DNA of 64,000 nt. Origin: Diphasiastrum complanatum (taxonomy: Eukaryota > Streptophyta > Lycopodiopsida > Lycopodiales > Lycopodiaceae). Both the position numbers and the translations under genes were made by a program. The notes beneath the pieces are model-generated. The model was not told the origin of the DNA, ran no database searches, and was given only the letters and a program-made list of their open reading frames with translations. Below, one piece after another: positions 25,601 to 40,600 of the stretch. The DNA is taken from positions 36,154,496 to 36,218,495 of the forward strand of contig CM055109.1 of assembly GCA_029204225.1 (NCBI GenBank). The letters run 5' to 3'. How positions within the stretch are numbered: position 1 is the stretch's first letter; every line of letters starts with the position of its first letter.

Positions 25601-28600
25601 AGCTGTGCAATGATCTACACAATTTGGATCACCAAATGATTATGATCGTAGAAAATGGCAGATTGGATCTATAGTTCAGGACAGCAAGAAGAATACTTTA
25701 AAGTATGGAAACAATTAAATGAGATGAGCATAAACGGAAGATACCATCGAGACATCAAGAACAAGATAGTAGGGAAAGGGGGGGCTCTCCACCCTCTCCA
25801 CACCACAAATGATCGCTCTTGGATACTCGATGGAGTGGAGAGCCCCTTTTATAATTTTTGTTGAGAATCAAGGTTACATTGCATGGTAGTAGGTTGATGA
25901 GCCAAGTAGAGTTCCTCTAGGTGTTTGCATGCATTCTCTCCATGCATGAGTCCCAAGGACCCACAAATTTCACCTAGAGAGAGATTAAAATTATTAGGAC
26001 CCAAGTAGACTCTTGCATGTCAGGCGTTTGGACCCAACTTAAAATAATTAACTTAGGACCTTAGGAACCTAAGTAATTAAATTAATTTTTTAACTACCTT
26101 GGAGTTGCCAACATCTTGCAAGAAGGGTCTCCAACTTAAAATATACCTTGACTCTCGATTTTTGTGTTTTCTATTTTTTATTTCTTTTACATGGTGAACA
26201 AAATAACTAGGGGAAGTTTTGTGAATGCTTACAAATGATAACATTTACCACTATAATCTGAGTCACTCGCTCACTGATAATAGCATCGAGAGTAACACCT
26301 GCAACTTATTAAGCGAGAGTAACACCTGCAATTTATTAAGCATAAATGACAAATGTCTAGAGATATCAGAACACATTCAACAGGCACCATACGACGCAGC
26401 TCTGGATTCTCAAGACGGGCCACTCGTCTAGATAAGGAATCTTATATCAACAAGGAATGCTGAGATATGCCTGATTGCTAGTCCAAGACTAGCCAAGCAC
26501 AAATTGACTTAAACTTGACACCAGGATTAGTAGATATATGCTTGACAAGTCCACATATAATTCTTCAAAAAATAAATGTGAGTTGGCTTCTCCTTCAATG
26601 AAACTATTTGTTCTTGTTATAGCAGTAATTGGGTACTTCTGATCCTGTTTGTTGCTATTATTGTTGATTGGGTACTTCTGATCTTCACATTTCTTGTAAC
26701 TTGGAGTTGACTGACAAGATTTGAGAGAGAAATGAATGATTGAGCAAAACAGAACCAGCGCCCTCCTCCAAATGGTTGATTGCTGTCCTGGCTCAGATCT
26801 GCTCAGATTCAAAGTGGGAATGACCTGACTAGTAGCGCCCTCCTCCAACTAACAGATTGCAACTGTTGTCACTGAATTCTGATGAGGGAAGGTAGAGTAA
26901 CAAGCAAAAAACCAGATCAGATCCTCCTGCGAGCTACTAACAAAATTGAGATGAAGAATAGAACAAGATGATGAAGAGTGGAAGATTATTCCAGAAATCA
27001 CACTTTTCCAAATCGTGGAGGTTCTATTTGTAAGAAATTGTGTATGTACAAGGCATGGCATGCTATTGCCAAGTGTCCAAGGTAGGTGGCAATTTGCATG
27101 TCTAATTGCATGTGTCTAATTTGTCATGCATGCATTTTGCATGTTGCATGCAAACTAGGATATGTGGCAAACTAACTTTTTCTTCCCCATGCACATGTGC
27201 ATGGGGGTCTACCAAACTCAAGTGGGTATGTGGCATCAACATGCAAGAGGGCCTCCCACGAGTTTGCACAAAAAAAATTTCCCTAAGTTTGGGCCTCAAA
27301 GCCATGTGACAAGTTCTATTTATTTAACAAGGTTTACAAGTTCAACACTTTGTAGACACTCAAGAAGCTAGTAAGCTAGTTCAACGAGTCTTGTGAAGAC
27401 GGAAGACCTTTATTGAGCTGGTCCCTGGAAGGAGGAAGTGCAATGTTGAAGATTTGGAGTAGAGAGCTCAATGTCTTGTGTTCTTCTCACTTTAGTTTTG
27501 CCTGATCTGCTGTGTTCTCTGTCATTTAGCTGTCTTTTTTTTAATTGCTTGGTCAAAGAGCTTGGCAGGGTCAGCTTTTTCTTCTCTTCTTTCTTTTCGC
27601 AATGCTGACAGATGTAGGTTTTTACACATGTTAATTTTGGATGTTATTAACATAATAAAACATGGTTATGTTGGTAATGTTATTAGGCTTTGCCAACTTT
27701 ATGTTCGGACTCCGGAGTGTCTATGGGTTTGTCCTTCCAGTCTGTTTTGTTTTGTTTTGTAATCTGTTTTTTTTTTCTCCCAAAATTATCAGCTCAACGG
27801 GATCCATCTTGTTCTTAGTTGTTTGAACTAGAGGTCTGTTTCTAATTTAGGCCTTTATTGTGGGGCTCCTTATTTTCCACAGATCCTTCCATCTATGTTG
27901 GTCACAACATTCATGGGGTTTGTGCTTATGTCGTTCTACTTTTCAAATTGGTATATGATGACTGTACCATTTATTGACTCCATAGCATTGTCAGGACTCA
28001 GATCATTATTGTGTTTAAGACCAAGTGCCTTTGAATATTCGACACACTTGTGGACTGACAAGACTGACTTGTATCCTGCAAATGCAGCTGGGGCCTAGAT
28101 TCCTAGACTATCGAAAAACCTCTTAAGATCTGGTAAAACACTTAGAGACCTATGTTAGCATAGTCATGGAGATGTCAGTCAAATACTGTTCTATCTAAGA
28201 TTCATCTTTAGAGGTGCGGCTTATCTGATCAATGGGATGATTTGCTCATAATTCTTTGCTATGTTTTCAAAATTTCATATATATTGTTTTTATGTACGTA
28301 GAACCAAAATCAAACATTAATAGTATGTACAAATCCTAAGCTTGAAGGTGTGCAACTGTTATTCTTTTGCTCCTAATGATTTGATGTTTTATTAACTTAA
28401 TGCTAGCAGTAATACTTTCAACTAGGGCTTCTGACATTTCTGTTCTCATGTTAGGGAGTTCTTTCAAGTAAATTACATCAGTGCGGCTTGAATTTCCTGT
28501 GCTTGACTCGTAGTTTACTTTTTTTTGTAGCATGCTTTGATTTTAACTTCGCTTTCGATGAGTTAGTTCAAATCACAATAAATCCTGAGCTTTGATGGTT

Positions 28601-31600
28601 TGTAGGGCTTTTGAGGAGGAAATCTGAAGCATTTGAAAAGAAGCACCATGCTGTTGCAAATACAGCTCTTCGCCTTGTAGCTAGCATGAAGCGTGACTGG
28701 ATGCAGGTGTGCTTCTTCTTCACAATCTCTGGTTGTTTGAGGTTTTTCACGAAATTTTACAGAGATGAGATTCAAACATCGTGCATCAAATATCAAGTCC
28801 TTCAAATTTTTTGGGGTTTCTATGATAATTACCTTGATGGTCATCTTTAAACCCTCTTTCACCTATTATAACCATAAGTCCTGAGGCCAAAGTCAGATCT
28901 CTATTATTTGCAACATGAAGGTTGGACCAGGGCGCTTCTTATTGGCCTATCTAAGTCATTGTCGAAAGGATCTGAGTTACTTGGCTTTGGGATGGAGCAA
29001 CAATCTGAAGTTTTCCCCAGTTGTGAATGTTACAAAATTTGTTCGAAAGTTATTGATGATTAGTTCACCCTAATCCATAAGTATCACATAAATGACATCT
29101 CGCTAAAATGATTGTGCTATATTCTATGCGCACTGCTTGTGTGGGCTTTCAGGGTACTTTCTAATGAAATTCTGCTGTCTATATATAATATCTATAAGAT
29201 TTAGGATCTTGTGCAAAAAAATAATGCTCACAGTACCCTCAAGTTTTTCTGGTTTTTGGATACGGTGATAACCTCCTGTAAACTCCCTCATTATTGGTGT
29301 TCTGAATGTTTTTCCAAGTCATTGAATGTATCCTGTTACCAATCTTGTGAAGAGTACTTAGAGTGAAGGAGAACTCTAGTGATAGTCCTATCCCTTCTAA
29401 GATGCGTCAAACATTCCCATCTTGGGTCTAGGAATGCTCATGGAAATGTGTTTAGCTGGACATGCAGAATCACTATTCCCATGCATGGGAATGCACATCC
29501 CTGAGTTCCTAGCAGTCACGTTCCTTGCATGAGAAGATTATTATATTTTTCACCGGAAAGTATCATTCTTACCAATGATACTCTGATATGAGGATTGTTC
29601 AACTTTTGAATAGGAGTCAATTTTCCCTGTTTCGTTCATGCAAGTGTGATTTCTAAATTTGAATCTCTACAAATTTTAGTTTCTTATGTGTATGCATATG
29701 TCGTTCATTGTGCTATGGAGACATGGCATTCTGTTCCCATTTTCTTGGGGACATTATCATTCGTGTTCCCCATTCCCCATTCCTTTCTCGTACCTTAGCC
29801 AATATGAGGACAGACCAATAAAAGAAAATGGAGCAACAGCCTATGGCAAAAATTGTAGGTATTCCCAAAGAGAATATGGACTCCTAGCTTAATCTGTATC
29901 CTAACTGAGCTACTTTTTTACTCATGTCACCTTCCTTTAGGCTGTAATAATACCTCCTAAATGAAAATAGGAGCATTCTTCCAGTGAAGTGCCCAGAAAT
30001 GAACCAGAGAAATCGTTCATGAGATCAATGCCTCCTTGTTGTCTACTCAGAACTTAAATGCAGGTTAGTTGTTCTATATGTCACTGAAAGAAATCGAAAC
30101 ATTGTTGCTTTTGCAGACAGGCAGAAGACCAAGTGGAATTTGTGGAGCAGCTTTATTTATTTCAGCTCATATTCATGGTTTTGAGTGCACGAAGAATGAT
30201 GTGGTATGATTAACAAGTAGTCAATGGAATCATGAATAGAGCCCATGATGTATCCTATCTGTTGTTGTATATGGTGATGTTTTTGGTGGAATGTCTTAGT
30301 GATTGTGTTATTGCAAAGGTAATATTCTTCAATCCAGTAAAATAACTGTGTGGTCCTATCTTATGTGCGCTAATAAGTCCTCTCAACAAAATTTCAGGTG
30401 AGTGTCGTCCATATATGTGAGGGAACTCTTAAGAAGCGTCTGGATGAGTTTGGGAGCACTGAATCGGGAAGATTGACTGTAAGTGTGAATGTACCCTGCT
30501 TGGGGAGATCCCACATCTTATTTTGATTGCATTAGGAACTGTACTTGCTGTCATAAGTTGTGGATTAGGTCCATGAGTCTAGTGTATTTAGAACGGACAA
30601 CTGTGAATTTGTAAATTGGCCTCCAGATGTTAGCGAACAGGTAATGTAAAATGTTGCTGCATGTTTTCCTGATTTTCCTTAATTCTTTGGTTGACCTGGG
30701 TAAAGTCTGTATGGCCTTATTTAGGCAGATTATGGTAGTTAACGATGTTGACGACTTTTTGTCGAAGATAGCATAATTTTTTTAAGAATGCTCTAGTACT
30801 TATAAGGATCAATTGAATTAGCAAATATCTTTTTAAACTCTTCAATGCTTTTGCCTGGATACATTGTATGGTCTTATCCACATCCAAATAATTGTTTCAA
30901 TCACTCTTACAAAGTGTATTGGGCATGCTGGATTGCTTCTCATGTTTTGAGGCACATTCTCATCTTTATTAGATAGCATGAGACTAGGCTTAGCTATAAA
31001 TTTATTTGCGTCTAAGAGCAATTTTTGAAGAATTTCAAAACAGCCTAACAAATACATGTTGACTAGTTGCTTCAGGAGGAGCAAAGGAGGGAAAATCATG
31101 TAGAACTGAGTTACTGTTGGATGGTTAGCCATTGGACATAGTTTCTTCCTATACATACTTGGGGGTCTTATTTATGAATCCCATCTTTAGCATGAGAAAT
31201 GTAGCCACTAGCTGACTTGGGAAAGGTCAGTCTTCCCTTGTCAACTTGTAGCGGTTTTGTTTTGGGTTACATACATGGGATTCATAGAGTAAGTGTTGTC
31301 TTTTTGACACCATGCTCACCCCCACAGACATGGTGTATAGGGACCAGGGCTTAAATCAGGGGAGTGAACCAGCCTTAAACTACCTTGGACTCCTATCATA
31401 TGCTCTCACATATGATATGTCCCAAGCCCTTGGTTTTACAGATTATTTTAGCTGAGTTCGTCAGGCTCCCCCCCCCCCTTTTCTTGTAGGTTTGTGACCC
31501 TCCAGGTGGACCCCCCGCTCAATAACAAATAAATGGGCTCTGGGCTTGTACGTGAATAGAAAAGGGCTGGAGGCCTGTTATGCATAAAATAGTAAGACCA

Positions 31601-34600
31601 AATTTAAAGGACATATATATTTAGATGATGATCTTACTTATATGCAAGTCGAGGAGCGAAAGGCCTTGGGGTTCCCTTTCACATAGGTTGAGATTCAGAG
31701 TTTGGAATTTTAATGTGAACCACTCTTCATTTAGAATTGGGGATCTATCGGATTTTATCACACATGGGGTATACTATTATTCAGAATCCTCAACGTCATA
31801 TGACGTATACTCGGACTCATCATCATCCTCAACGGAAGCTGCCGTATTCTTGGATGAAGTGGCACCAGCCCCGGGAACTAGTTCTGGAGTCTGTAACTGT
31901 CTGCTCTGGACTGAGTTCCAGATAGTAGAGAAGAATGCATCATGTTGGCACTTCCCTCTCAAGGACTCGAGTAACTCATTACGAATCTGAGTAAAACTCA
32001 GCTCGTTTATCATAGGCATTCTACTAAGGGCATCTGCTACTGTATTGAATTTCCCCCGTCTATATCTGATGATAGGCATATCAAACTCTTGCATCAACTC
32101 TGCCCAACGAGCTTTTTGACCTCTAAGCTCAGTGCAAAGGTATCTGAGACTTTCATGGTCTGTCAGGACCTCAAAGTTGGCACCATACAAATAATGCCTC
32201 CAATTCTTAAGAGCATGGACTATAGAAAAGAGTTCCTTTTCATAGGCATTGTACCTAGTCTGAGCTGGCTCGAGTTTTTTACTCTCGAACGCAACTGGTC
32301 GTCCACCCCGAGTAAGCACAGCACCAACTGCAAAGTCGCTAGCATCTGTTTCGACCACAAATGGCTGATTGGGGTCGACGACCTTTAAAACTGGTGCTGT
32401 AGCTAAGGCTGTTTTGAGAGCATCAAAGCTCTCCTGTTGTGCGGACTCCCAAATGAATTCCTTTCCCTTCCCCTTAAGAAGATTTGTCATGGGAACTGCT
32501 ATCTGAGCATATTCCTTGACAAATCGTCTGTAATATCCCGCCAAACCAAGAAAGATTTGAAGTTCTAAAATATTCAGAGGTCTCAGCCAACTGAGTATGG
32601 CTTTAACCTTATTCGGGTCCATCTTAATCCCATCTGCCGAGATAATGTGACCCAAATATGCTACAACGAAGAATTCACACTTGGATTCTTTAGCATAAAG
32701 CTTATGCTTTCTAAGCAGTCGAAACACCTTTCTGAGGTGTTTTAGATGCCCCTTCCTCTTTTTACTGTAGACGAGGATGTCATCTGAAAAATACGACTAC
32801 AAACTTACCCAAGTATGGTTTGAGGACACTGTTCATCAAGGTCATAAAGGTAGCTGGAGCATTTGTGAGCCCAAATGGCATCACCTTAAACTCATAATGA
32901 CCATGACGAGTCCTAAAAGCTGTTTTCGGGACATCTTCCGACTTTATACGGACTTGATGATATCCCGATCTGAGGTCTATTTTACTGAAAAACTTAGCCC
33001 CGTCGAGTTGATCAAACAACTCGTCTGCCCGAGGCATAGGATATTTATTCTTAATTGTGACTTTATTGAGGGCTCTGTAATCTACGCAAAGACGCATAGA
33101 CCCCTCTTTCTTTTTCACCAAAAGGATTGGTGAGGCCATGGTGAACTACTGGTCTGAATTTGGCCTTTCCCAAGATAATCTGTTAACTGCCTAGTTATTT
33201 CTTCATCCTCTGTTCGGCTGACCCGATACGGGGGTTTAGAAACAGGTGCTGTACCTGGTACTAGGTTTATTACATGATTTACCTCTCTGCTAGGTGGCAA
33301 ACCATGTGGCAAATCTTCAGGAAAAGCATCTTTAAATTTAGACAATAAAGTTTTTAAATTACTGATTTTTTGCTGTAAAGAACTGGAAATAGAAACTTCA
33401 GGAATAAATTGAAAGTCACATAAGAATACCTGATGGTCGTCGTCTCCGATTAGCTGATTGAGCTCTGAATTGCAGACCATAGGACTGTTGGGAACATCAT
33501 GCTCCCCATACAACTGGATCTCTCGGCCTTTATGCTGAAAGCTGAGGGGGTTCTCCTGATAATTTCTGTGGAGGGAAGGTCCTAAACTGTAGAGCCAATC
33601 TCTCCTAAGAACAATGTCTGTGCGATCCTGGTGCATTATCTGAAAGTTTATTTCATCTTGGTACCCCTGAATACCAAGATTTAAGTTACTTACCATAGTT
33701 TCTCAGATTTTCTTATCTTTACCCTTAGCTAGTGAAACTATGTACCTATGCTGGCTAGGTACTTCTGGAAGTTTAAGTTTTTTAACCAGGGTGTTCTAAC
33801 TGACTTGTTACCAACTTTCCCATGCATACGTACTAGGTCATGCGGCCCAAAGCTGAAGGGTCTCGCTAGCATTGCAGAGGTCAGCTGGCAACAGTGTTCA
33901 TGGTCTTCATGATACACTTTGATCTCGGAAGCTGCCGAGTCACTGGGGAAACTTACAGTCTGAACAAGATGAAGTTGTTTCTTATCTTTTTTATCTTTCT
34001 TAGTGAAAGGCCCCTTGGGACACTGTCTGACTGTGTGTTCCTTGCCCATACACACAAAGCACAAACGTTCTTGTTTGGCTTTCTCAAAATTTTCTGGTTT
34101 TAAGGGCTGTATGAGTGAAGGGCGTTTCTGAGGAGCTTCACCTTTAATTTTATCTTCTTTCTTTCTTTTTAAAAATTTCTTTTTAAATTGAAAGTCTTTC
34201 TGAGGAGGCTGCTCAGAAAGGGGCTGCTGTCTCGCCCTCTTCCTACCTACTGAATCATCATAGATTTGAGCATATCTGAGAGCTTGCTCAAGGGTAGTAG
34301 GCAAGTTTCTCTGGACCTCTACTTTATATTCATCTTTGAGGCCACGGACAAACCCTCTGATATTTTGATAATCATCCATATTTTTAATTTTTGAAATTGC
34401 TTCTCGGTACTGCAAGATATATTGGATTAGGGACTTGTCCATTACTGTTTTCTCCCAGGCTTCCCAGGCTCTATCAAGTTCATTCTCAGGTAGAAATTCT
34501 CTTAGGAAGGCTTCTTCAAAGGCCTTCCATGACCGGGGAGTCTGCCCAGTCTCCTGGAGATTTAACCACCACTTATAGGCCATGGGCCCTAGGGAAAGAC

Positions 34601-37600
34601 TGGCCTCAAGTGCTTGCAAATGGTTAGGGGTCTGTTTAAGAGCATGAATGTTTTTCCATTTGCTGAGGAAGGTTTGTAGAATGTCTGCATTTCTATCCTT
34701 CTCTTCCCCAATTAAAGTAGGAGGCTTTAAATTTTTAAAGACACTGGGGTAAGACCGCATAGGCTCGCCTGAAACTGATGGAAATGGAGAATTGGACAAT
34801 TGAGAAGTGGAGGGAAGGCTTCCTTTCGCGGAACTCAAAATCAAGCCTTTGAGTTCAGCAAACGAGTCGTCCACACTGGACTTGAAATTGGCTAAAGCCA
34901 ACTTCAGTTCATCCACCTCTGTTACTAAGTGGAGAAACTGCTCCTTGGTAACCAATTCGTCGAGTTCTTCGGCGAATTGTTCCTGTTCTTCTACTTCTAG
35001 TGGTTCTTTCCCTTTACTGAACCTCAGGGATTCCGTTTCTAATTCATCAATGCCTCTTGTCAGGGGTTGATCAGATCCCGAAGAAGTGGTCATTTTCAGA
35101 GATAGAAAAAGATTGCCTGACGTTTCCTTTCAAAAAAAAGTCAAAAAGACTAGTTTATAACTGTACAAAAAGGGAAAGAAAAGTTAGCTGTTTCTGAGGA
35201 ATGTACTTCCAAAGAAAATACGAAGAGGAACTCTCTCAGCTCTTTTACCCAAATTTTCAGATCTGCTGTCCCGGAAAATCCCAGTTTGAAGCTCCAAAAT
35301 GGTACCAAAATTTCCGGTTACTTGGATGAGTAGCTTGCTGATTGGATTTATGCAAGAAGAAATCCGGAATTTTGATGTCCTTGCCCTCGCTGATTGGACA
35401 GCAACCTATCTGGCCCGATTTGTCCAATTTAAGGCTCAAAAACCCGCTTGAATTTCTGATTTGGCCTTAACTGGTAGGTTGCTGATCTGTGGCAAGCAAG
35501 TTTGAGGCTCAAACTCCTGAGAAATCTCTAAAAACAGGGATGAAATTTCACCCTTTCTCTTCCCTGTCCAGCGCTGACCCTGCTACACTATTTCAGATTA
35601 GAACTTGCTCTAATCTACTCAAAACTTCATACAAAATTCAGAATTGAGGGCTAACTATACAGCGATGGATCTGCTCTTTCTTTCCTCTTGAATTTTCACT
35701 CAGATTTCAGTGATCTACACTCGAAAATCAGAGAGGAAAACTGATTTATCAGCGCTGAGGCTATACTAGGAAATATGCTTTCAAACTACTGAGATTTCCA
35801 GCAAATCGAAGGATTTGAAAGCTGATCCTACAGCAAATTTCCTCCTCTTTTCCTTTATTAGAAACTGAGAGGTTTTTCCTATCCCATGATAAGCTTTCTC
35901 TACTGCTGCTACTTAGCTCCCAAAGATGGAGATGGCTCTGATACCAGTGTAATATGTCCTAACACCATAGTAGGGCAAACACTAACTGATCCACCCAACC
36001 TTGCCTACTCCCTGATATAGAGCAAGCCCCTCCTAGCCCAGTGTGAGGACTGGTAGCATGCATCTGCCAAGTGTCGGCCACGTGGCACTGACGTGGCCGA
36101 CTGCACGTCGGGACCCAACTGGGGGCCTTGTCTTGCTGACAGGGTCCCTAGACTGTGTTAGGCCCGCCATGGCTATGGACCGTGCTGGGGCACACTACTC
36201 ACACTGTCTTGCCCTGTTGGTCGTGTACCCTGGACACGACCCTGACTGTGGTATCTGACCTTCTGTGTTCTCTAGGGTTCGGCACTGGTCACGAGCTCGT
36301 AACAACACTACTTTAACTAGGAGTGATTTGGGACACCTCACTGGGACACATCAGCAGCCTAATTGGACACTTGTCTATGAGTCACAGTGTGTTCCATACT
36401 AATCTACCATCATGGGTTCTAGGCCTCTAGACCATTAATTATGATTAAATACCATGAGGGCCCCAACCCCTCATAACCATAATAACTAATTCATGGGTTG
36501 AGATAGGCCTACTAATCTTCTTATGGGATGTAGATCCAAGATAAGATTCCTATTGTTCTTAGCCATACACATACATGGAAGAGAATACACAACTATGATG
36601 AAGCAATCATGAGTTGGTACTCCAACTATGTCCCATTGCAAATGAGCTAGGGCGCACTACATACTTATAGACTTTGATCTATGCCGAAAAGCAAAAGCAA
36701 AAGCAATTCAAAAACAATTGCCTAATCAATGTCTTTATATATGGTAAAAGCACCAACACTTATCTATAGGAAAACATGTGCTCCAAATCAAGCGCTAGAA
36801 TCTTGACCTTGAGTCTAACTGAATTTTAACTTGACTTTACTAAATATAGGTAAAGGCCCCTAGAATTAGCACGCAGGCATGGCCCAATAATCCTAATTTA
36901 TCCTAGATGACAACATTGGGGGTTGTAATGTGAACATTAACTCTAACATGATCGGGTTCAAAATGGGTCACTCTTTGCTATGAAAAGCTTTCAAAAGAAC
37001 TGGCAAAAAGCTACTTATAATCAATACTAAACACAGATGCCAAGCAAAACACAGAGTGGGACACAAATGCTTCTCTGTACTCCCAACTTCAGAATGCGAA
37101 TATGAATAGAATTCACAAACAACAAATTCTTTCTCTGGGTAATTGTGTTGCTTTGAAAATCATGAAATGCTAGTTGATCATGTTGTCAGCTAATTACCTT
37201 TGTATTTCTCCTAAGCATTATTCTCAAAGGTGAAGAAGAGACCTGGTAAAAAAGCTCACAGGGCTTGTAATCATTATGAAACACATGTCTGGTAAACTAA
37301 CAATAAAACACAAACATCTCACTGACAGGCCAACTTCATGAAACGGCCAAACATCTATGCAGCTTTTAGATGAAAAATGATATGAAAAAGCTGCAATGTT
37401 GTTAATGTTTGCCAACTTCACATTGGAAAGGAATGAAGATCGGCGAGAGTCGCAGCAGAATGGAAAAAAAAGTTACCTTAATGATTATTGGATCTGACAC
37501 ATCAGTTTAGTGTGTACATTGTTTTAACAAAGTAAAGAGATAAATAGGCTTTAATTCCTTCCAAAAGCGTCTTTTGTCTTCTGTCTTTGTCATATGCTTG

Positions 37601-40600
37601 AATTGTCTTTTTCCAAGCTTGAAATTCCTTTTTCATCACCTATTGTATAATATACGTTGCATCTGAAAATGTTTGTGATGTGTCTTGAAGTTCAAGTATG
37701 TGGATAAGGTACATAATCATTGGAAAAATTGGAGATTTTCTCATGGGAAAGCTGGTTTCACGATTCTATTCTTTCTGGCGAATCATTGCAATGATAGTTT
37801 TTGATGTTTCTTTTATATGGAATGTTCGAAAACATATTCTGATGCAAATGTATTCTTTATTTGCTTGTTTATGTTTTACTTACTTCTGAGCACAATGTAC
37901 AATATAGAGGATCCAAAGTGTTCAAGCATGATTCTATCATCCCAACTTCGAGAAACATGTCTAGGAATCACGAGGAAATACATTTCTCACATTTACAAAT
38001 ATTTTCCCGTAAATGCGATTCCCATTCTGTTGTGCAAATTTTTTTTTGAGTTTCTTTGACTTTCTAACTATTTTTTCTATCTTTCTTTGACCTCTGCTCT
38101 TTCTTGCTGACCTTTGACTCTTTCTCTTCATTGTCCACTCCACATTGTGCATTGCAATTGCAGCCATATTTCTTGATAATCAGATGATATGTGATGTCAG
38201 ACTCTAGAAAATGAGGAGTTCAGATAATTTAATTTCACTTTCATGCAGCCCGAGGAATTTGAGACAAAGGCAAAGGAGCTAGAGTTGCAGATGCAGACAC
38301 TAGTGTTCCCATCAACCAACAATGGCGTCAAAGGAATTACTGAAATCCTTTGTGAACACAAAGACATCGGAGCTTCTCACTTTGCTCATGGTCTTTGCCG
38401 CGTTTGTTATGATGACGTGAGTCTTCGATATCAGATTATTTTATTCTACTAATGCAAACTCAAAAAATTTGATACTTTTATCTAAAGAACAATGATTGAT
38501 TCAAATTTGTTGCTGGATTTTATGAATTGTGAAGCATGGAAGGTTTCAAGAATTGTTTCAAGCCACTCTTATTTTCTAATTTTTAGAACTTTCATAAAGT
38601 TGTGTAATCTTTATTTCTGCTGATTTTGTTTTTACTTGGGGTTGTCCAATCAGTTCATAAAAGTATCTGGTGGCATAGAGGGAGGCTCCGCACCACCTGC
38701 TTTTCAGCGAGCAGAGAAAAAGCGCCTTATTGCTATCGGGCAGCCAATTAAAAATCAAGAGTTACTTCTTGACGAGGATTTAGAAGAAGAACTGCAGCTT
38801 CAGAAGATAGGCGATGATGGAAAAGAGGTAAAACCAAAGCCTGTAAAAGGAAAGCGTTCACACAGAGGGAGAGGTGTTAAACTTAAGGGGCATGATCCTA
38901 CAAGTGGGGCTGCAACTGGAACACCAGTCTCGGGTGAACCATTCCCCCATAGTATGAATATGGGGGGCAAAGAACATGAACAACATCACGTACGCTCTTG
39001 CAACTGTCCAGCATTTACAGCACTATGGTCTTCTACGTAAAAAATTTATTCTATCCTGCAATTGATGCACATTCTATACAAAGTGCTTTTTAAGTTGGAT
39101 AGTTTAATTAATAATGTCTCATGACCGGCATCAAATTTGATTTTTGAACTCCTAACAGAAATTTGTGTGAGGAGTTGATGTTCTGTCTGGCATACTATTA
39201 GATACCAAGATCGTTATTTATCTGTGACTTACAAAGGGGATCATCGTATCTCAAAGCTAAGAGGTATACGTGTAGCAGGTTCCTGGGGATGATGATGTTT
39301 TAGAGCTTTATGCTACTGCGAAGGACCACAAACCGCCGTTTACTCGCAGCAAGATTGATTCACAAGACGACGGTGGATTGTCAGCTGCCCATCCTTCAGA
39401 AGTAGAAACTGGTATATTTGCGACAATGTCTATGTGAGCGACATTGAAATATGTAGCTGTTACAGGTTCATTTAGATGTTGCATTTGTTAGATTGTTTAT
39501 CTAAAAAACATGAGCTCATTTTGTAGTTTCAAAACTGAACATTGTCTTGGAAGTTTGTTTAGTTCAACATGGATGGCTCAGTTCTTTTTCTCAGAAATTT
39601 ATGATGGCACAGCTGAAACACGTGAAGCTAAGCCTGCAAATTCAGTTTGGCAGCATCCTGAAGAGGATAGGCAAGAAGATGAAGAGTTTACAGAGGCTGA
39701 CAGCAAAGATGAGAGATTATCAGATATTGATGATGATGAGGTTTGTTCTCTTTTCTGTTATGTGGATTTTTTGGCATCACACATGCACATGTGCACCCAT
39801 AAATATGTGTGCTTGCGCCTTTGAGTTAAGTCGTAAATTGGCTTAACCTCTTCTAGTTGGTCTTTTGTTGTTTTGAACAGATTCTCTTTTAAATGCATTG
39901 TTGGGTGATCTAATATTTAGAAGGTTTTGTTTTCTTCCTTGTCACAATGTATTTACTATTGTTGCTCTTGGTATTCCTGACATTAGATGACAGGTTATTT
40001 GAATAATGAGGAAGAAATTAGGCTGAAGACAATTATCTGGACGGAGATGAACAAGGAATATATTCAGGTCATTTTGATCACGTATTTTTCTTCAAATTTA
40101 ATTTGGTGCCCCTGTCCTTGTTAGTGGTTTTGGATCTGCTTTGAAGAGAAAGCAGTTGAACTTTTAAGTAAAGGATTCCCAACAAAGCATTCTTTATAGA
40201 AATGAGAATTCTCCAAAATCAATTTGTATGGCTGTGTTCTCATTGACCTTGATGGGTTTTGTGAATTATCTAGGAACAAGAAGCCAAGGAGGCAGCAAAT
40301 TTAGCCGCACAGGAAGCTTCTTTGGCTGCTGTTACTTCGAACTTGAGTAGTACTTCTGAAATTGCTGCTGCTGCGGCTGCTTTGGTTCTTAAGAAGGTCT
40401 CTCTCTTCCCATTCACATAAGATGAAGCTTCTTTAGCTGCTGTTACTTCGAACCTGAGTAGCACTTCTGAAATAGCCGCTGCTGTGGCTGCTTTGGTTCT
40501 TAAGAAAGCCCAACACCCCCCCGGCCCCGGGACTTTCATGGTCAACCGTAGCTACTTGGAAAAATGGATAGAGGCTTGAAGTTGAGGGATGAAGACTTGC

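Larger units (their letters stand above)
31760..36304 (-). mobile_element. Gypsy element D, reverse, truncated
   Basis: From high to low coordinate it has a 5' LTR (35948-36304), primer site, leader, gag with zinc knuckle, remnants of protease, RT and RNase H. It then stops: no integrase, no PPT and no 3' LTR. The family differs from A/B/E, sharing only general Gypsy similarity. It is broken by frameshifts and by loss of the protease active site. Its fragment also occurs at 22215-22660. Confidence 0.88.
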
